Below the pieces are notes generated by a model. That model did not search any database and was not told where the DNA came from. It saw only the letters and a program-made list of their open reading frames with translations. Of a stretch of DNA of 64,000 nucleotides, positions 1-8,806 are shown in pieces. The DNA lies in the NCBI GenBank assembly GCA_963835595.1, contig CAWIGL010000002.1, forward strand, positions 2,108,001-2,172,000. Reading direction: 5' to 3'. The stretch is from CAWEPK01 sp963835595 (GTDB taxonomy: Bacteria; Desulfobacterota; Syntrophorhabdia; Syntrophorhabdales; WCHB1-27). Each line of letters starts with the position of its first letter. Position 1 is the stretch's first letter. A program made the position numbers and the translations under genes.

Positions 1-1
1 G

Positions 2-148
2 GTCGTCCTCAGCCTCGCCAACGAGGTGATCGGCGCTAAGCTCCTCTACACGTACCTCCTCATCCTGGGCGTCATATTGCTTGTTGTCGTCATATTCCTG
101 CCCAGGGGCTTCATCGGACTTCTTTTGCTGAGGAGGCACAGGAGATGA
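2..148 (+). CDS. livM: Branched-chain-type ABC permease, C-terminal end (partial)
   Basis: Open from the left window edge to the TGA at 146-148; only the last 48 residues are visible. They form one strongly hydrophobic helix (LLILGVILLVVVIFLPRG) followed by a short basic tail, as at the end of LivM-type permeases of the HAAT family. The stop overlaps the livG start codon (ATGA), so the genes are translationally coupled. The assignment rests mainly on the following livG and livF genes. In this cluster the transporter probably imports a catabolic substrate rather than a branched-chain amino acid, because genes for N-heterocycle breakdown follow directly. Confidence 0.75.
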   Translation, partial: VVLSLANEVIGAKLLYTYLLILGVILLVVVIFLPRGFIGLLLLRRHRR

Positions 149-886
149 GCCTTCTTTCAGTCCGCAACGTGAAGAAGAGCTTCGGGGCGCTTGCAGCCCT
201 GGGCGGCGTCAGCCTGGACGTGGCGGAGGGCGAGATACTGGGGATCATAGGGCCGAACGGGGCAGGGAAGTCGACCCTTTTCAACGTAATCGTCGGGGTC
301 CACAAGCCGGACGCGGGCGAGCTGGTCTTCCGGGGCAAGAGCATCGACCGCTTTCCGCCCTATAAGATATGCCGGACGGGGATCGTGAAGACATCGCAGA
401 TCGTGCAGCCCTTCCATACGCTGACGGTCAAGGAGAACGTCCTTGTCGCGCTCATGTTCGGGCAGGGCTTCACCAAGAAGGAAGCGAGCGGCCGGGCCGA
501 CGAGATATTGCGACTTCCTCAAGATAGCCGACGTGAAAGACAGGATGTCCACCCAGATATCGCTGCCGAAGAGGCGGCGGCTTGAGCTTGCCCGCGCGAT
601 GGGCACGGGGGCCGACCTTATCCTTATGGACGAGAACCTGGCCGGCCTCAACCCGAAGGAGCTCGAAGAGGGGATGGACATCATAAGGGAGCTGCGGAAG
701 ATGGGAAAGACGCTCGTGGTCGTCGAGCACATCATGCAGGCGATCATGGGGGTCTGCGAGAGGCTTGTGGTGCTCTCCTACGGCGAGAAGATCGCGGAGG
801 GCCATCCCGTCGAGGTGTGCAACGACGAGAGGGTGATCCAGGCTTACCTGGGTGAGAGGATATGCCGGACGACCTGCTCCGCATAA
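145..886 (+). CDS. livG: ABC transporter ATP-binding protein LivG (one frame break)
   Basis: ATPase subunit of a branched-chain-type (HAAT) importer, about 246 residues once the frame is repaired. Walker A GPNGAGKS is near residue 36; Walker B and switch read LILMDENLAGLNPKE; the H-loop is VVEH. The signature helix is SLPKRRRLELARAM instead of LSGGQ, a variation I recall in this LivG family. The frame breaks at 513-514, where bases a and c both occupy the third position of an Arg codon; dropping either gives continuous LivG sequence through FLKIADVKDR. The start overlaps the livM stop, and the 3' end overlaps livF by 25 nt, so the last residues (RICRTTCSA) are unusual. The break is probably an assembly artefact. 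Confidence 0.88.
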
Positions 887-1584
887 GCCATCTGAACGCC
901 TATTACGGTGACCTGCACGTCCTCTTCGACTTGAGCGTCACCGTGGGGAAAGGCGAGCTCGTCTCGATCATAGGGCCGAACAGCGCGGGCAAATCGACGC
1001 TCCTCAAGGCCGTCCTCGGCCTCGTAAGGGCGGGGGGCAAGGGGGAGAAGGGCGAGATATCCTTCGACGGCCGCAAGATAGGCGGCATGAGCACGGAAAA
1101 GATCATCGCCTCGGGCATCGCCGTAGTCCCGGAAGGGGCCTCCGTCTTCCCCGACATGACCGTCTACGACAACCTGTATCTGGGCGGCTACACGAGGCAC
1201 GAGGAGATAGGCGTGATGATGGAGCAGGTCTTCGGGATGTTCCCCCGCATCAAGGAGAGGCTCTCCCAGAAGGCGAAGACCTTGAGCGGCGGGGAGCGCC
1301 AGATGCTCTGCATAGGCAGGGCGCTCATGGCGAGCCCGAAGCTGATCCTTTTTGACGAGCCGTCCCTCGGCTTGCAGCCCTCGATAGTCCTCCAGATATT
1401 CGATATAATCAGGAATATCCACGAGCGGGGGGTCGCCATATTGCTCGTCGAGCAGAACGTCTTCCAGACGCTCGCCATAACGGACAGGACCTACGTGCTG
1501 GAGCACGGGAGGATCGCGCTGGAGGGCAGAAGCGACAAGCTTATCGATGACGATTATATAAAGAAGTCGTACCTTGCCGTTTGA
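862..1584 (+). CDS. livF: ABC transporter ATP-binding protein LivF
   Basis: Second ATPase of the HAAT importer, 240 residues, intact. It shows Walker A GPNSAGKS (residues 38-45), a canonical signature LSGGERQ (141-147), Walker B LILFDEPS (161-168) and the switch LLVEQN. Length and motif order fit LivF. Its ATG lies inside the 3' end of livG. The substrate-binding protein and LivH are not in the window and probably lie to the left. A weak purine stretch then leads straight into the molybdenum hydroxylase genes, so transporter and enzymes appear to share one transcript. Confidence 0.93.
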   Translation: MPDDLLRISHLNAYYGDLHVLFDLSVTVGKGELVSIIGPNSAGKSTLLKAVLGLVRAGGKGEKGEISFDGRKIGGMSTEKIIASGIAVVPEGASVFPDMTVYDNLYLGGYTRHEEIGVMMEQVFGMFPRIKERLSQKAKTLSGGERQMLCIGRALMASPKLILFDEPSLGLQPSIVLQIFDIIRNIHERGVAILLVEQNVFQTLAITDRTYVLEHGRIALEGRSDKLIDDDYIKKSYLAV

Positions 1585-1597
1585 GAGAGGCCGTGGA

Positions 1598-2074
1598 GTG
1601 AGAAGGATACGATTCATATTGAACGGACAACCGGTTGACTGCGAGGTGGAGGATAACGAGACCCTTTTGCATGCGCTCCGGGAGAGGCTTTCCATCACGA
1701 GCGTCAAGGAAGGGTGCGGCATAGGCGAATGCGGGACGTGCACGGTCCTCATCGACGATGAGCCGCATTACGGCTGCCTCACCCTGGCGGCGAAGGTCGA
1801 GGGGAGGGACGTCAAGACGGTCGAGGGCCTGGGCACGGCGGACGCCCTCCATCCACTCCAGCAGTTTTTTATCTCCCGTGGGGCGGTGCAGTGCGGCTTC
1901 TGCACCCCGGCCATGCTCCTCGCAGCGTACAGCCTGCTTCTCAAGAACCCCTCGCCTACGGACGACGAGATCAGGGAGGCCATAAGCGGGAACCTGTGCA
2001 GGTGCACGGGCTATGTCCAGATCGTAGAGGCTATAAGAGATGCTGCACCCTTTTTCGTACGTATCGGCTCGTAG
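1598..2074 (+). CDS. Molybdenum hydroxylase, 2Fe-2S subunit (nicotinate dehydrogenase-like)
   Basis: Small electron-transfer subunit of a xanthine-dehydrogenase-family hydroxylase, about 158 residues. The plant-ferredoxin-type cluster ligands are Cys40, Cys45, Cys48 and Cys60 (GCGIGECGTC); the second, alpha-helical cluster uses Cys99 and Cys102 (CGFCTP) and Cys134 and Cys136 (CRCTGY). I chose the GTG at 1598 because the protein then begins with the usual RRIRFILNG strand and GAGAGG lies just upstream; a TTG at 1574 would give a longer start inside livF. It overlaps the next gene by 35 nt. Neighbouring enamidase and reductase genes suggest nicotinate, or a similar N-heteroaromatic, as substrate. 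Confidence 0.9.
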   Translation: MRRIRFILNGQPVDCEVEDNETLLHALRERLSITSVKEGCGIGECGTCTVLIDDEPHYGCLTLAAKVEGRDVKTVEGLGTADALHPLQQFFISRGAVQCGFCTPAMLLAAYSLLLKNPSPTDDEIREAISGNLCRCTGYVQIVEAIRDAAPFFVRIGS

Positions 2075-2888
2075 CAAAGAAGAGGCCCTGTCGCTCCTTG
2101 AGTCGCTGCCGGACGCGGCGCTTATCGCGGGCGGCAGCGACATGATTGTGCGGATGCGCGGGGGCGAGGCCCACAGCCACCTCATCGATGTCGCGGGTCT
2201 GGCGGAGATAGGGGGCATCGACGCGCAGGGCGGGCGCCTTCGGATAGGCGCAGGCGCGACCCACGCGCGGATCGCCGCCGACGCGACCGTCAGGAAGGCG
2301 TGCTCAGGCCTGGCAGCGGCCTGCTCACAGGTGGGGTCGCCGCAGATCAGGTATATGGGGACCCTCGGCGGGAACCTGGCGAACGCGTCGCCCGCAGCCG
2401 ACTCCCTTGCCCCGCTCCTTGTGCATAACGCCGAGGCCACGCTTGAATCGGCAGGCGCAGCGAGGCGCGAGACGATAGAGCGGCTCATCACCGCCCCCTA
2501 CAAAACGAGCCTTGCGAGAAACGAGCTTATAAGCTCGATAACGATGGACGCCCTCGACGGATACGAAGAAGGGTACAGGAGGGTGGCGAAGCGGGCGGCA
2601 TGGGCGATCTCCCGGCTGTCCTGCGCGTGGGCGATCCATGAAGAGGACGGCGTGATAACCGACGCGAGGATCGCCGTAGGGAGCTGCACGCCCGTACCCT
2701 TCAGGCCGTATCGGGCGGAAGATTTTTTGAAAGGGCGCAGGCGGGAGGCGTCCGTTGTCGCGCAGGCCGTCGAGATGGTGCTCGAAGAGATACGGCGGCT
2801 CTCCGGGATGCGCCCGTCTTTTGTCTACAAGCTGCCGACGGTGCGGGACCTCCTGTCGTCGGCATTGGGAGGCGTCTCTTGTTCATAG
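2040..2888 (+). CDS. Molybdenum hydroxylase, FAD subunit (CoxM/CutM family)
   Basis: FAD-binding middle subunit, 282 residues, passing electrons from the iron-sulfur subunit to an acceptor. Family landmarks are the N-terminal HPFSYVSARSKEEALSLL, the flavin-binding AGGSD, and GTLGGNLANASPAAD near residue 108, which contacts FAD in CO-dehydrogenase-type flavoproteins. The C-terminal domain matches CO_deh_flav_C (RVAKRAAWAISRLSCAW). It overlaps the 2Fe-2S gene at its start and the large-subunit gene at its end. It is intact and shorter than the frame-broken FAD/GltD subunit of the second hydroxylase cluster at 25.4-27.8 kb, with no inserted domain. Confidence 0.9.
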   Translation: MLHPFSYVSARSKEEALSLLESLPDAALIAGGSDMIVRMRGGEAHSHLIDVAGLAEIGGIDAQGGRLRIGAGATHARIAADATVRKACSGLAAACSQVGSPQIRYMGTLGGNLANASPAADSLAPLLVHNAEATLESAGAARRETIERLITAPYKTSLARNELISSITMDALDGYEEGYRRVAKRAAWAISRLSCAWAIHEEDGVITDARIAVGSCTPVPFRPYRAEDFLKGRRREASVVAQAVEMVLEEIRRLSGMRPSFVYKLPTVRDLLSSALGGVSCS

Positions 2889-5029
2889 GGGAAGACTTCG
2901 ACAGGGTGGATGTCCTTGAGAAGGTGCTCGGCGCCGCCCGTTACGCCCACGATTTCAAGACTGAAGAAATGCTCTTCGCGTGCTTGGTCCGGAGCGAAAG
3001 GCCCCACGCGCGGATCGACTCAGTCGATTTGTTTGCGGCAATGGCCGTCTCCGGGGTGGTCCGCATCCTGAGCCACAAAGACATTCCGGGGGAGAACATC
3101 TACGGCGCGATCACAAAAGACCAGCCGTTCCTCGCCGCGGGAACGGTCAGGTACGTCGGCGAGCCGATACTGATCGTCGTCGCAGAAGGCGAGGCGCAGG
3201 CGCGGGAGGCGGCCTCCAGGGTGCGCATCGCGTACGAAGACCTTCCTTCCGTCTCCGGCATGGAGACGGCCCGCAAAGGGGAAGCCCTTGTTTACCCCTC
3301 CGGCAACCTGATGATGCAGAAAAAGGTGCGCAAAGGGGACGTGGAGAAGGGCTTCGCGGAGTCGGATGTTGTTGTCTCCCACGTTTTCCGGACGACCTAC
3401 ATCGACCATGCGTATATCGAGACGGAGGCGGGCGTCGGCTGGATGGACGAGGCCGGGCGCATCGTCATCCGCTCCTCCACGCAGAACATACATTATAAAA
3501 GGACGGAGGTCGCCCGGATGCTTGCCGTGCCGGAGGAGAGGGTCAGGGTCCTCCAGGCGACGACGGGCGGGGGCTTCGGCGGGAAGCTGGACGTGACGGT
3601 CGAGGGCTTCCTGGGGCTTGCGGTCTACCACACGGGCCGGCCGGTCATGATGCATTACACCAGGGAAGAGAGCTTCCTTGCGCAAACGAAGCGCCACCCC
3701 CTGCGCATCGATTACACGATGGGGGCGAAGAAAGACGGCTCGCTGACGGCGGTCAAAGTTGACATCCTGGGCGATACCGGCCCCTATGCCTCCTACGGTG
3801 GGGCGGTCTGCCTGCGGGTGGCGGTCCACGCGACGGGCCCGTACGACGTGCCGAACGTCCGGGTGGACAGCAATTTCTACTATACCAACGGCCCCGTTGC
3901 GGGCGCGATGCGCGGCTTCGGCATCCCCCAGACCGCCGTTGCCAACGAGTCGATGATCGACGAGATAGCGCTCCTTTTGGGGATCGACCCCCTCGACATA
4001 CGCATCAGGAACGCCATGAAGCAGGGGTCTGCCACGTCAACGGGCCAGGTGCTCTCCGCGAGCGTCGGTTTCATGGAGACCTTAAGGCTCATCGAGCCTT
4101 TCTGGAGGGCGCGGAAGAAATCGAAAAAGAGTCAGGGATTCGGCCTTGGCTGTATGTATTACGGCGTAGGCAACACCGGCGTAGCCAATCCTTCCAGTAT
4201 GCTCCTGGAGCTTGGCGAGGAGGGGCGGGTCATACTACATTCCGGGGCCTGCGAGATAGGCCAGGGGTCCGATACGGCCTTACTCCAGATACTCCTTGAA
4301 ACCCTCGGCATGGCCCAGTCGGAAGTCGTCCTCGACAGGGGCGATACGGACACGTCCAGGAACGCAGGCTCTTCATCGGCGAGCCGGCAGACCTACATCT
4401 CCGGGAAGGCGATCCAGGACGCTGCGCTCAAGCTGAAAGAGGCCCTGGAGCTGGAGGGCTACTACAGGGGACGGACCCTTGCCGACATATACCGCGCCCG
4501 TAAAGGCGAGGCGCCCCTTTTCTTCGAGGGATATTTCAACCCGCCCGCATCCGGCCTGGATGAGGCTACGGGGCAGGGCGTCCCTTACGCCACCTATGCC
4601 TTCGCCACCCACATGACGGAGGTCGAGGTCGAGGAAGCGACGGGCGCCTGCCGGGTAAAGAAGGTGTGGGCCGCCCACGACGTAGGAAGGGGCATCAACC
4701 CGAGGGGCATAAAGGGCCAGATTTGCGGCGGCGTAGCTATGGGGATCGGCCTTGCCCTCATGGAGGAGTTCATGCCGGGCAAGACGGAGTCCTTCGACAC
4801 ATATTACATCCCTACGTCGATGGACATGCCGGACGTCGATGCTATGGTGATAGAGGAGGCGGAGCCTACGGGTCCGTTCGGGGCAAAGGGCCTCGGAGAG
4901 CCTGCGCTCGTGCCCCAAGCCGCGAGCATTATCAACGGCGTGCGGGACGCGACGGGTGTCTGCGTTTACGACCTGCCGTGTCACGTGGAACGTTTGAAAG
5001 GGCTTCTCGAGGCCCGGAAGAAGGGATAA
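2879..5029 (+). CDS. Molybdenum hydroxylase, large molybdopterin subunit
   Basis: Catalytic subunit, 716 residues, binding the molybdopterin cytosine dinucleotide cofactor. Visible family motifs are GGGFGGKLD, the AMRGFG loop, CEIGQGSDTALLQI, and the GAKGLGEPAL motif carrying the catalytic glutamate. The start is a TTG at 2879 preceded at good spacing by GGGAGG (2867-2872); no ATG fits. In Eubacterium barkeri nicotinate dehydrogenase the molybdenum part is split over two chains, whereas here it is one polypeptide. With the next two genes the likely reaction is hydroxylation of nicotinate to 6-hydroxynicotinate; the substrate is inferred from context, not from active-site residues. Confidence 0.88.
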   Translation: MFIGEDFDRVDVLEKVLGAARYAHDFKTEEMLFACLVRSERPHARIDSVDLFAAMAVSGVVRILSHKDIPGENIYGAITKDQPFLAAGTVRYVGEPILIVVAEGEAQAREAASRVRIAYEDLPSVSGMETARKGEALVYPSGNLMMQKKVRKGDVEKGFAESDVVVSHVFRTTYIDHAYIETEAGVGWMDEAGRIVIRSSTQNIHYKRTEVARMLAVPEERVRVLQATTGGGFGGKLDVTVEGFLGLAVYHTGRPVMMHYTREESFLAQTKRHPLRIDYTMGAKKDGSLTAVKVDILGDTGPYASYGGAVCLRVAVHATGPYDVPNVRVDSNFYYTNGPVAGAMRGFGIPQTAVANESMIDEIALLLGIDPLDIRIRNAMKQGSATSTGQVLSASVGFMETLRLIEPFWRARKKSKKSQGFGLGCMYYGVGNTGVANPSSMLLELGEEGRVILHSGACEIGQGSDTALLQILLETLGMAQSEVVLDRGDTDTSRNAGSSSASRQTYISGKAIQDAALKLKEALELEGYYRGRTLADIYRARKGEAPLFFEGYFNPPASGLDEATGQGVPYATYAFATHMTEVEVEEATGACRVKKVWAAHDVGRGINPRGIKGQICGGVAMGIGLALMEEFMPGKTESFDTYYIPTSMDMPDVDAMVIEEAEPTGPFGAKGLGEPALVPQAASIINGVRDATGVCVYDLPCHVERLKGLLEARKKG

Positions 5030-5047
5030 ATAAGGGAGGAGGCGCGC

Positions 5048-6199
5048 ATGAAACTCGTTTTGGCCAATATAGGTCGGATATTCACCGGAGACATAAAGGA
5101 ACCCCTTCAGGAAGGACCCCTTTCCATCGTCGTGGAAGAAGGCAAGATAAAAGCCGTCGAGAAGGGACCGGGCGGCAGGGGCGACAAGACCATCGATGCA
5201 AAAGGCATGACCGTCTGCCCGGGGCTGATCGATTCCCATACGCACCCCGTATTCGGGGACTTTACCCCCAGGCAGAGCCAGTTGGGGTTCATCGAGAGCA
5301 GCCTGCACGGAGGCGTCACCTCGATGATCTCTGCCGGAGAGGTACATCTGCCCGGCAGGCCGAAGGACAGGCAGGGTACGAAGGCCCTCGCCTTGCTCGC
5401 CCATAAATCGTTCGCAGCCGTGCGGCCGGGGGGCGTCAAGGTCTACGGCGGCGCGCTCATCCTCGAAAAGGGCCTTTTGGAGGAGGATTTCAAGGAGCTT
5501 TCTGCCGAGGGTGTCTGGCTCGTGGGGGAGATCGGCCTGGGGAGCGTAAAGACGGCCGCCGAGGCGCGGGAGATGGCGGAATGGGCGCGGAAATACGGCA
5601 TGAAGGTGCTCATGCACGTCGGCGGCACCTCGGTGCCCGGCAGCTCGACCGTCACGTGCGACGACGTGCTCACGGCAAAGCCTACCGTGGCCTGCCACCT
5701 GAACGGCGGGCCGACGAGCGTTTCTGTGCCGGAGGCGAAAAGGGTGATCGACCGCTCTGACGCGGCCATAGAGATCGTCCACTGCGGCAACCCGAAGACG
5801 GCCGTGGAGATCGCGCAGTACCTGAAAGAGAAGGGGGCCCTTTCCCGCCTGATAATCGGCAACGACGCGCCTTCGGGCACCGGCGTCATACCGCTGGGCA
5901 TATGGAGGATGGTCAATTTCATCTCGGCGCTCTGCGATATCCCTGCAGAAATCGCAGTCTGCTGCGCAACGGGCAATACGAAGGGCGTTTTTGGGCTGGC
6001 TGAAGGCTTGGTCAGGCCCGGCGGGCCGGCCGACCTGCAGGTCATCGACGCGCCTATGGGCTCCGCCGGCGGCGACGCCAAGGCAGCCATTGAGGCAGGC
6101 GACATACCGGGCGTCGCGGCAGTGCTCGTTGACGGCGTCGTAAAAGCCGAGGTGAGCAGGAACACGCCGCCCCCTGTAAGGCGCGTAGCGATATCGTAA
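5048..6199 (+). CDS. ena: Enamidase (6-oxo-1,4,5,6-tetrahydronicotinate amidohydrolase)
   Basis: Amidohydrolase-superfamily enzyme, 383 residues, very close in length and along its whole length to the Eubacterium barkeri enamidase as I remember it. Shared stretches include SALHGGVT-like (here SSLHGGVTSMISAG), PGRPKD, VKVYGGALILEKGL, GGTSVPGSSTVTCDDV, CGNPK, GNDAPSGTG and IPLGI. Metal ligands start with HTHP in the N-terminal strand. The enzyme opens the ring of tetrahydro-6-oxonicotinate to 2-formylglutarate plus ammonia. It has a strong ribosome site (GGAGGAGG) 18 nt after the hydroxylase stop and is followed by the reductase that would make its substrate. This is the best single clue to the pathway. 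Confidence 0.85.
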   Translation: MKLVLANIGRIFTGDIKEPLQEGPLSIVVEEGKIKAVEKGPGGRGDKTIDAKGMTVCPGLIDSHTHPVFGDFTPRQSQLGFIESSLHGGVTSMISAGEVHLPGRPKDRQGTKALALLAHKSFAAVRPGGVKVYGGALILEKGLLEEDFKELSAEGVWLVGEIGLGSVKTAAEAREMAEWARKYGMKVLMHVGGTSVPGSSTVTCDDVLTAKPTVACHLNGGPTSVSVPEAKRVIDRSDAAIEIVHCGNPKTAVEIAQYLKEKGALSRLIIGNDAPSGTGVIPLGIWRMVNFISALCDIPAEIAVCCATGNTKGVFGLAEGLVRPGGPADLQVIDAPMGSAGGDAKAAIEAGDIPGVAAVLVDGVVKAEVSRNTPPPVRRVAIS

Positions 6200-6239
6200 G
6201 GCGCTTTTCCGAAAGGGGAGCGCGAGAGGGGAATCGACC

Positions 6240-7769
6240 ATGAAAGTGGACCTGGCCAGGTGCAAGGGCTGCGGGATATGCGCGGAGGTCTGTCCAACCG
6301 GCGCCATAAAGGTCGAGGGGAAGAAGGTCCATATCGGGGAAGGGTGCGTTGAGTGCAGGACCTGCCTCAAGGTCTGCCCGCAGGCCGTCTTTACGGCCGA
6401 GGCACCCGACGGAAAAGCGCCCATCTGCTCGGCCTGCCCCATCGCGTGCAGGATACCGGAAGGCTTTTACGGGGCGTGCATGCGCTACTACAACGAAGGC
6501 GGCGCGATAGGCCGAAAGGCAAGGGTCCACTCGTACGAAGAGGTCGCCGACATGGTGGAGACAGCAGATGCGTCCGCCCTCGGGCCGCCCCTCCTTACGG
6601 GTATAGGCTCCGGCACGACATATCCCGATTTCAGGCCCTCCCCGTTCATCGTAAGCGGAGTGCGCGACGGGATCGACATCATCACCGTCGTGACTGAGGC
6701 CCCCTTGAGCTACAGCGGCATAAAGGTGAAGCTCGACACGGACCGCTTCCTGGGAGAGGAATCGAAGCGCATCTACATAAAGCGCAAAGGGAAAAGGCAG
6801 ATAGGCCACCTTTGCACGGAGGAGTACGGCTCGAAGATGCTATCGCTGGGGGGCGTCAACACGCTGACCTCGAAAGACGGCATGTTCGCGGCAAAGGCGA
6901 TCTTCGAGCTCCTCCAGGGCAGGTGGGTTGCGATGGAGGTAGAGGACGGGGCGCGGGTCGAGGTCGCCATCCACGAGGCGCCGAGGATCGACGGCGTCTC
7001 CGATGAGCGGATGCGGGTGGGCTGCGGAAGCGCCGTCTCCGGCCTTTTCGCGCCCTACATGGCAGCCGCCGCGGACGAGGTGATCGTGCTCGACGGCCAT
7101 ATCACGGGCCTTTTCAGCGAGCACCCGGCCGGGCGCGAGATCGGCAAGGCGCGCTCAGGCGTATCCATTGTGGGCCGGAAAAGCACGGACGGCAGGTATT
7201 TCGTCGCCAAGGGCGCGGGCTGGGGCGGGACGGGCATCAATGAGCCGCTCGATGCGATCTCGGGGATAGATAAAGAGAAGATGCGGGACGGCGCGACCAT
7301 CCTCATCACGGAGACGACAGGACGGAAGTTCGCCTTCTACACGATGAAGGGCGGGCGTCCGGTTAAGGCGCCGCCCGGCCCCGCTGCAAAGGCGTTCCTC
7401 GAAGTACTGGCCGATTCCTGCGAGCCGTCGAGGGCGAGCGCCGTTTTCGCAGCGGGCGTGGGCGGCTCGGCGCGGGCCGGCGTGACGAAGAACCCCATCA
7501 GGCTGACGAGGGCCGTCCACGAGGGCAGGGTGGCGATCACTATAGGCGGAGCGCGGCCGTTCATCTTCCCCGGCGGCGGCATCAATTTCATCGTGGACGT
7601 GGAGAAAATCAAGTACGGCAGCATCTACCTCTCCCCGACGCCTTCGTTCGTCCTGCCCGTCGAATACACGATGCGTAGGGAGACCTTCGCCGAGATCGGG
7701 GGGCACGTCGATGTTATCAGGCCCATTGAGAGCATACTAAAGCGCACAACGCGCAAGCGCGGGAAATAA
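6240..7769 (+). CDS. hnr: 6-hydroxynicotinate reductase-like iron-sulfur protein
   Basis: A 509-residue protein opening with two 4Fe-4S ferredoxin motifs (CKGCGICAEVCP and CVECRTCLKVCP), then a third cysteine group, CSACPIACRIPEGFYGAC, and a long C-terminal region with glycine-rich segments such as GAGWGGTGIN and FPGGGINF. The cysteine group and the following Arg-Tyr-x-Asn-x-Gly sequence match proteins annotated as 6-hydroxynicotinate reductase. That enzyme uses reduced ferredoxin to turn 6-hydroxynicotinate into the tetrahydro-oxo compound hydrolysed by enamidase. Gene order (hydroxylase, enamidase, reductase) supports this. No membrane segments are seen, so it should be cytoplasmic. The exact substrate is inferred. 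Confidence 0.8.
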   Translation: MKVDLARCKGCGICAEVCPTGAIKVEGKKVHIGEGCVECRTCLKVCPQAVFTAEAPDGKAPICSACPIACRIPEGFYGACMRYYNEGGAIGRKARVHSYEEVADMVETADASALGPPLLTGIGSGTTYPDFRPSPFIVSGVRDGIDIITVVTEAPLSYSGIKVKLDTDRFLGEESKRIYIKRKGKRQIGHLCTEEYGSKMLSLGGVNTLTSKDGMFAAKAIFELLQGRWVAMEVEDGARVEVAIHEAPRIDGVSDERMRVGCGSAVSGLFAPYMAAAADEVIVLDGHITGLFSEHPAGREIGKARSGVSIVGRKSTDGRYFVAKGAGWGGTGINEPLDAISGIDKEKMRDGATILITETTGRKFAFYTMKGGRPVKAPPGPAAKAFLEVLADSCEPSRASAVFAAGVGGSARAGVTKNPIRLTRAVHEGRVAITIGGARPFIFPGGGINFIVDVEKIKYGSIYLSPTPSFVLPVEYTMRRETFAEIGGHVDVIRPIESILKRTTRKRGK

Positions 7770-7784
7770 CATGGGAGGTGGGAG

Positions 7785-8357
7785 ATGGAGATAAGGAAGA
7801 TCGTGACGGTAGTCGAGGATATATTGACCGACGGGGCAAAAAAGGCGGAGAAGCCCGTGCGGAAGGCGGCGGCGATAGCGGTCATAAAGAACCCCTTCGC
7901 GGGCGTCTACCAGGAGGACCTGACAGCCCTCATAAATATCGGTGAGGAGCTTGGGGGGATACTCGGCCGGAGGGCGGTGGCCGCCCTTGAAGGCAGGAAG
8001 CCTGAGAGCTACGGAAAAGCGGCCATAGTAGGCGAGCACGGCGAGTACGAGCACGCAGCCGCCATCCTCCACCCAAAGCTCGGCACCCCGCTGCGGGAGG
8101 CGGTGGGCGGCGGAAAGGCCCTCATCCCCTCCGTCAAGAAGCTCGGAGGGATGGGGGAGACGGTAGATATACCCCTGGGCTACAAGGACGCCGCATTCGT
8201 CCGGTCCCACTTCGACGGCATGACCGTCTCCGTAGGCGACGCCCCGAGGGCTGATGAGATCCTCGTCGCCATAGCGGTGACGGACGGCGGCAGGCCGCAC
8301 CCCAGGATAGGTGGCCTCAAAAAGGAAGAGGCGAAGGGAGAGGATGGGTTGAGATAA
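7785..8357 (+). CDS. AA_synth (DUF1185) family protein of the nicotinate cluster
   Basis: A 190-residue protein with a strong ribosome site (GGGAGGTGGGAG). It looks like the amino-acid-synthesis (DUF1185) family: the N-terminal MEIRKIVTVVEDILTDGAK, IKNPFAGVYQEDL, and GEHGEYEHAAAILHPKLGTPLREAVGGG are typical. No function is established for the family. It begins 15 nt after the hnr stop and is the last gene of the run, so it is probably co-transcribed. A role in ring-cleavage product handling, or in assisting the reductase, is possible but only inferred from position. Confidence 0.75.
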   Translation: MEIRKIVTVVEDILTDGAKKAEKPVRKAAAIAVIKNPFAGVYQEDLTALINIGEELGGILGRRAVAALEGRKPESYGKAAIVGEHGEYEHAAAILHPKLGTPLREAVGGGKALIPSVKKLGGMGETVDIPLGYKDAAFVRSHFDGMTVSVGDAPRADEILVAIAVTDGGRPHPRIGGLKKEEAKGEDGLR

Positions 8358-8360
8358 GAG

Positions 8361-8768
8361 CTACCGCACGAAGCGGTTAATCCATTTTTCGACGACGAGC
8401 AGGGTCCTGGCGAGGGGGGTCTGCGCGGCTATCAGCCCGCAGGCGACGCCGACCGTGTTCGCAGCCATGTCTGCGTACTCGAAGCTGCGGTAGCCGGTAA
8501 GCCCCTGGAGGTATTCGAGGCCGATCCCCATCATCACGAAGGCAAGGCCGATGGCCAGGCGCACCAGGTTCTGCCTGTATATCTGGATGAACCAGAAGGT
8601 CAGGCAGAAATAGGCGAGGGCGTGGCAGAGCTTGTCGGTCGGGGTGATGGCCGCCACCTCCGTCGGGACGGGGATCAACGAGACGAATATCACGAAGGCT
8701 ACCAGCAAAAAGCCGACGATGAGCCAGAAGCCGGTAAACCTCAGCTTGTCCACGGATTTTTCCTCCAT
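8361..8768 (-). CDS. VanZ-like membrane protein
   Basis: A 135-residue integral membrane protein with four predicted helices (about residues 11-30, 45-62, 70-87, 105-122). The pattern SLIPVP, then TDKLCHALAYF, then GIGLEYLQGLTGYRSFEYADMAANTVG fits the VanZ-like family, where the Asp-Lys-x-x-H and Glu-x-x-Q groups are conserved. Function is unknown for most members; resistance to teicoplanin is only known for VanZ itself. It is convergent with the nicotinate operon (3 nt between stops) and lies downstream of sir2 on the same strand. Confidence 0.75.
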   Translation of the reverse strand: MEEKSVDKLRFTGFWLIVGFLLVAFVIFVSLIPVPTEVAAITPTDKLCHALAYFCLTFWFIQIYRQNLVRLAIGLAFVMMGIGLEYLQGLTGYRSFEYADMAANTVGVACGLIAAQTPLARTLLVVEKWINRFVR

Positions 8769-8806
8769 AAGGGCACGCGACAGGGTCCGAAAAGGGCCGC
8801 AGGTCC

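Noticed and set aside
145..886. LivG signature motif loss as a sign of an inactive ATPase
   Set aside because: The SLPKRRRLELARAM form replaces LSGGQ in a number of LivG-type proteins as I recall, and the Walker motifs are intact.
4373..6442. Long minus-strand open frame of 689 codons opposite the hydroxylase and enamidase genes
   Set aside because: It is a GC-rich antisense shadow with Arg/Ala/Gly-rich sequence and no motifs, while the plus strand encodes clear enzymes.
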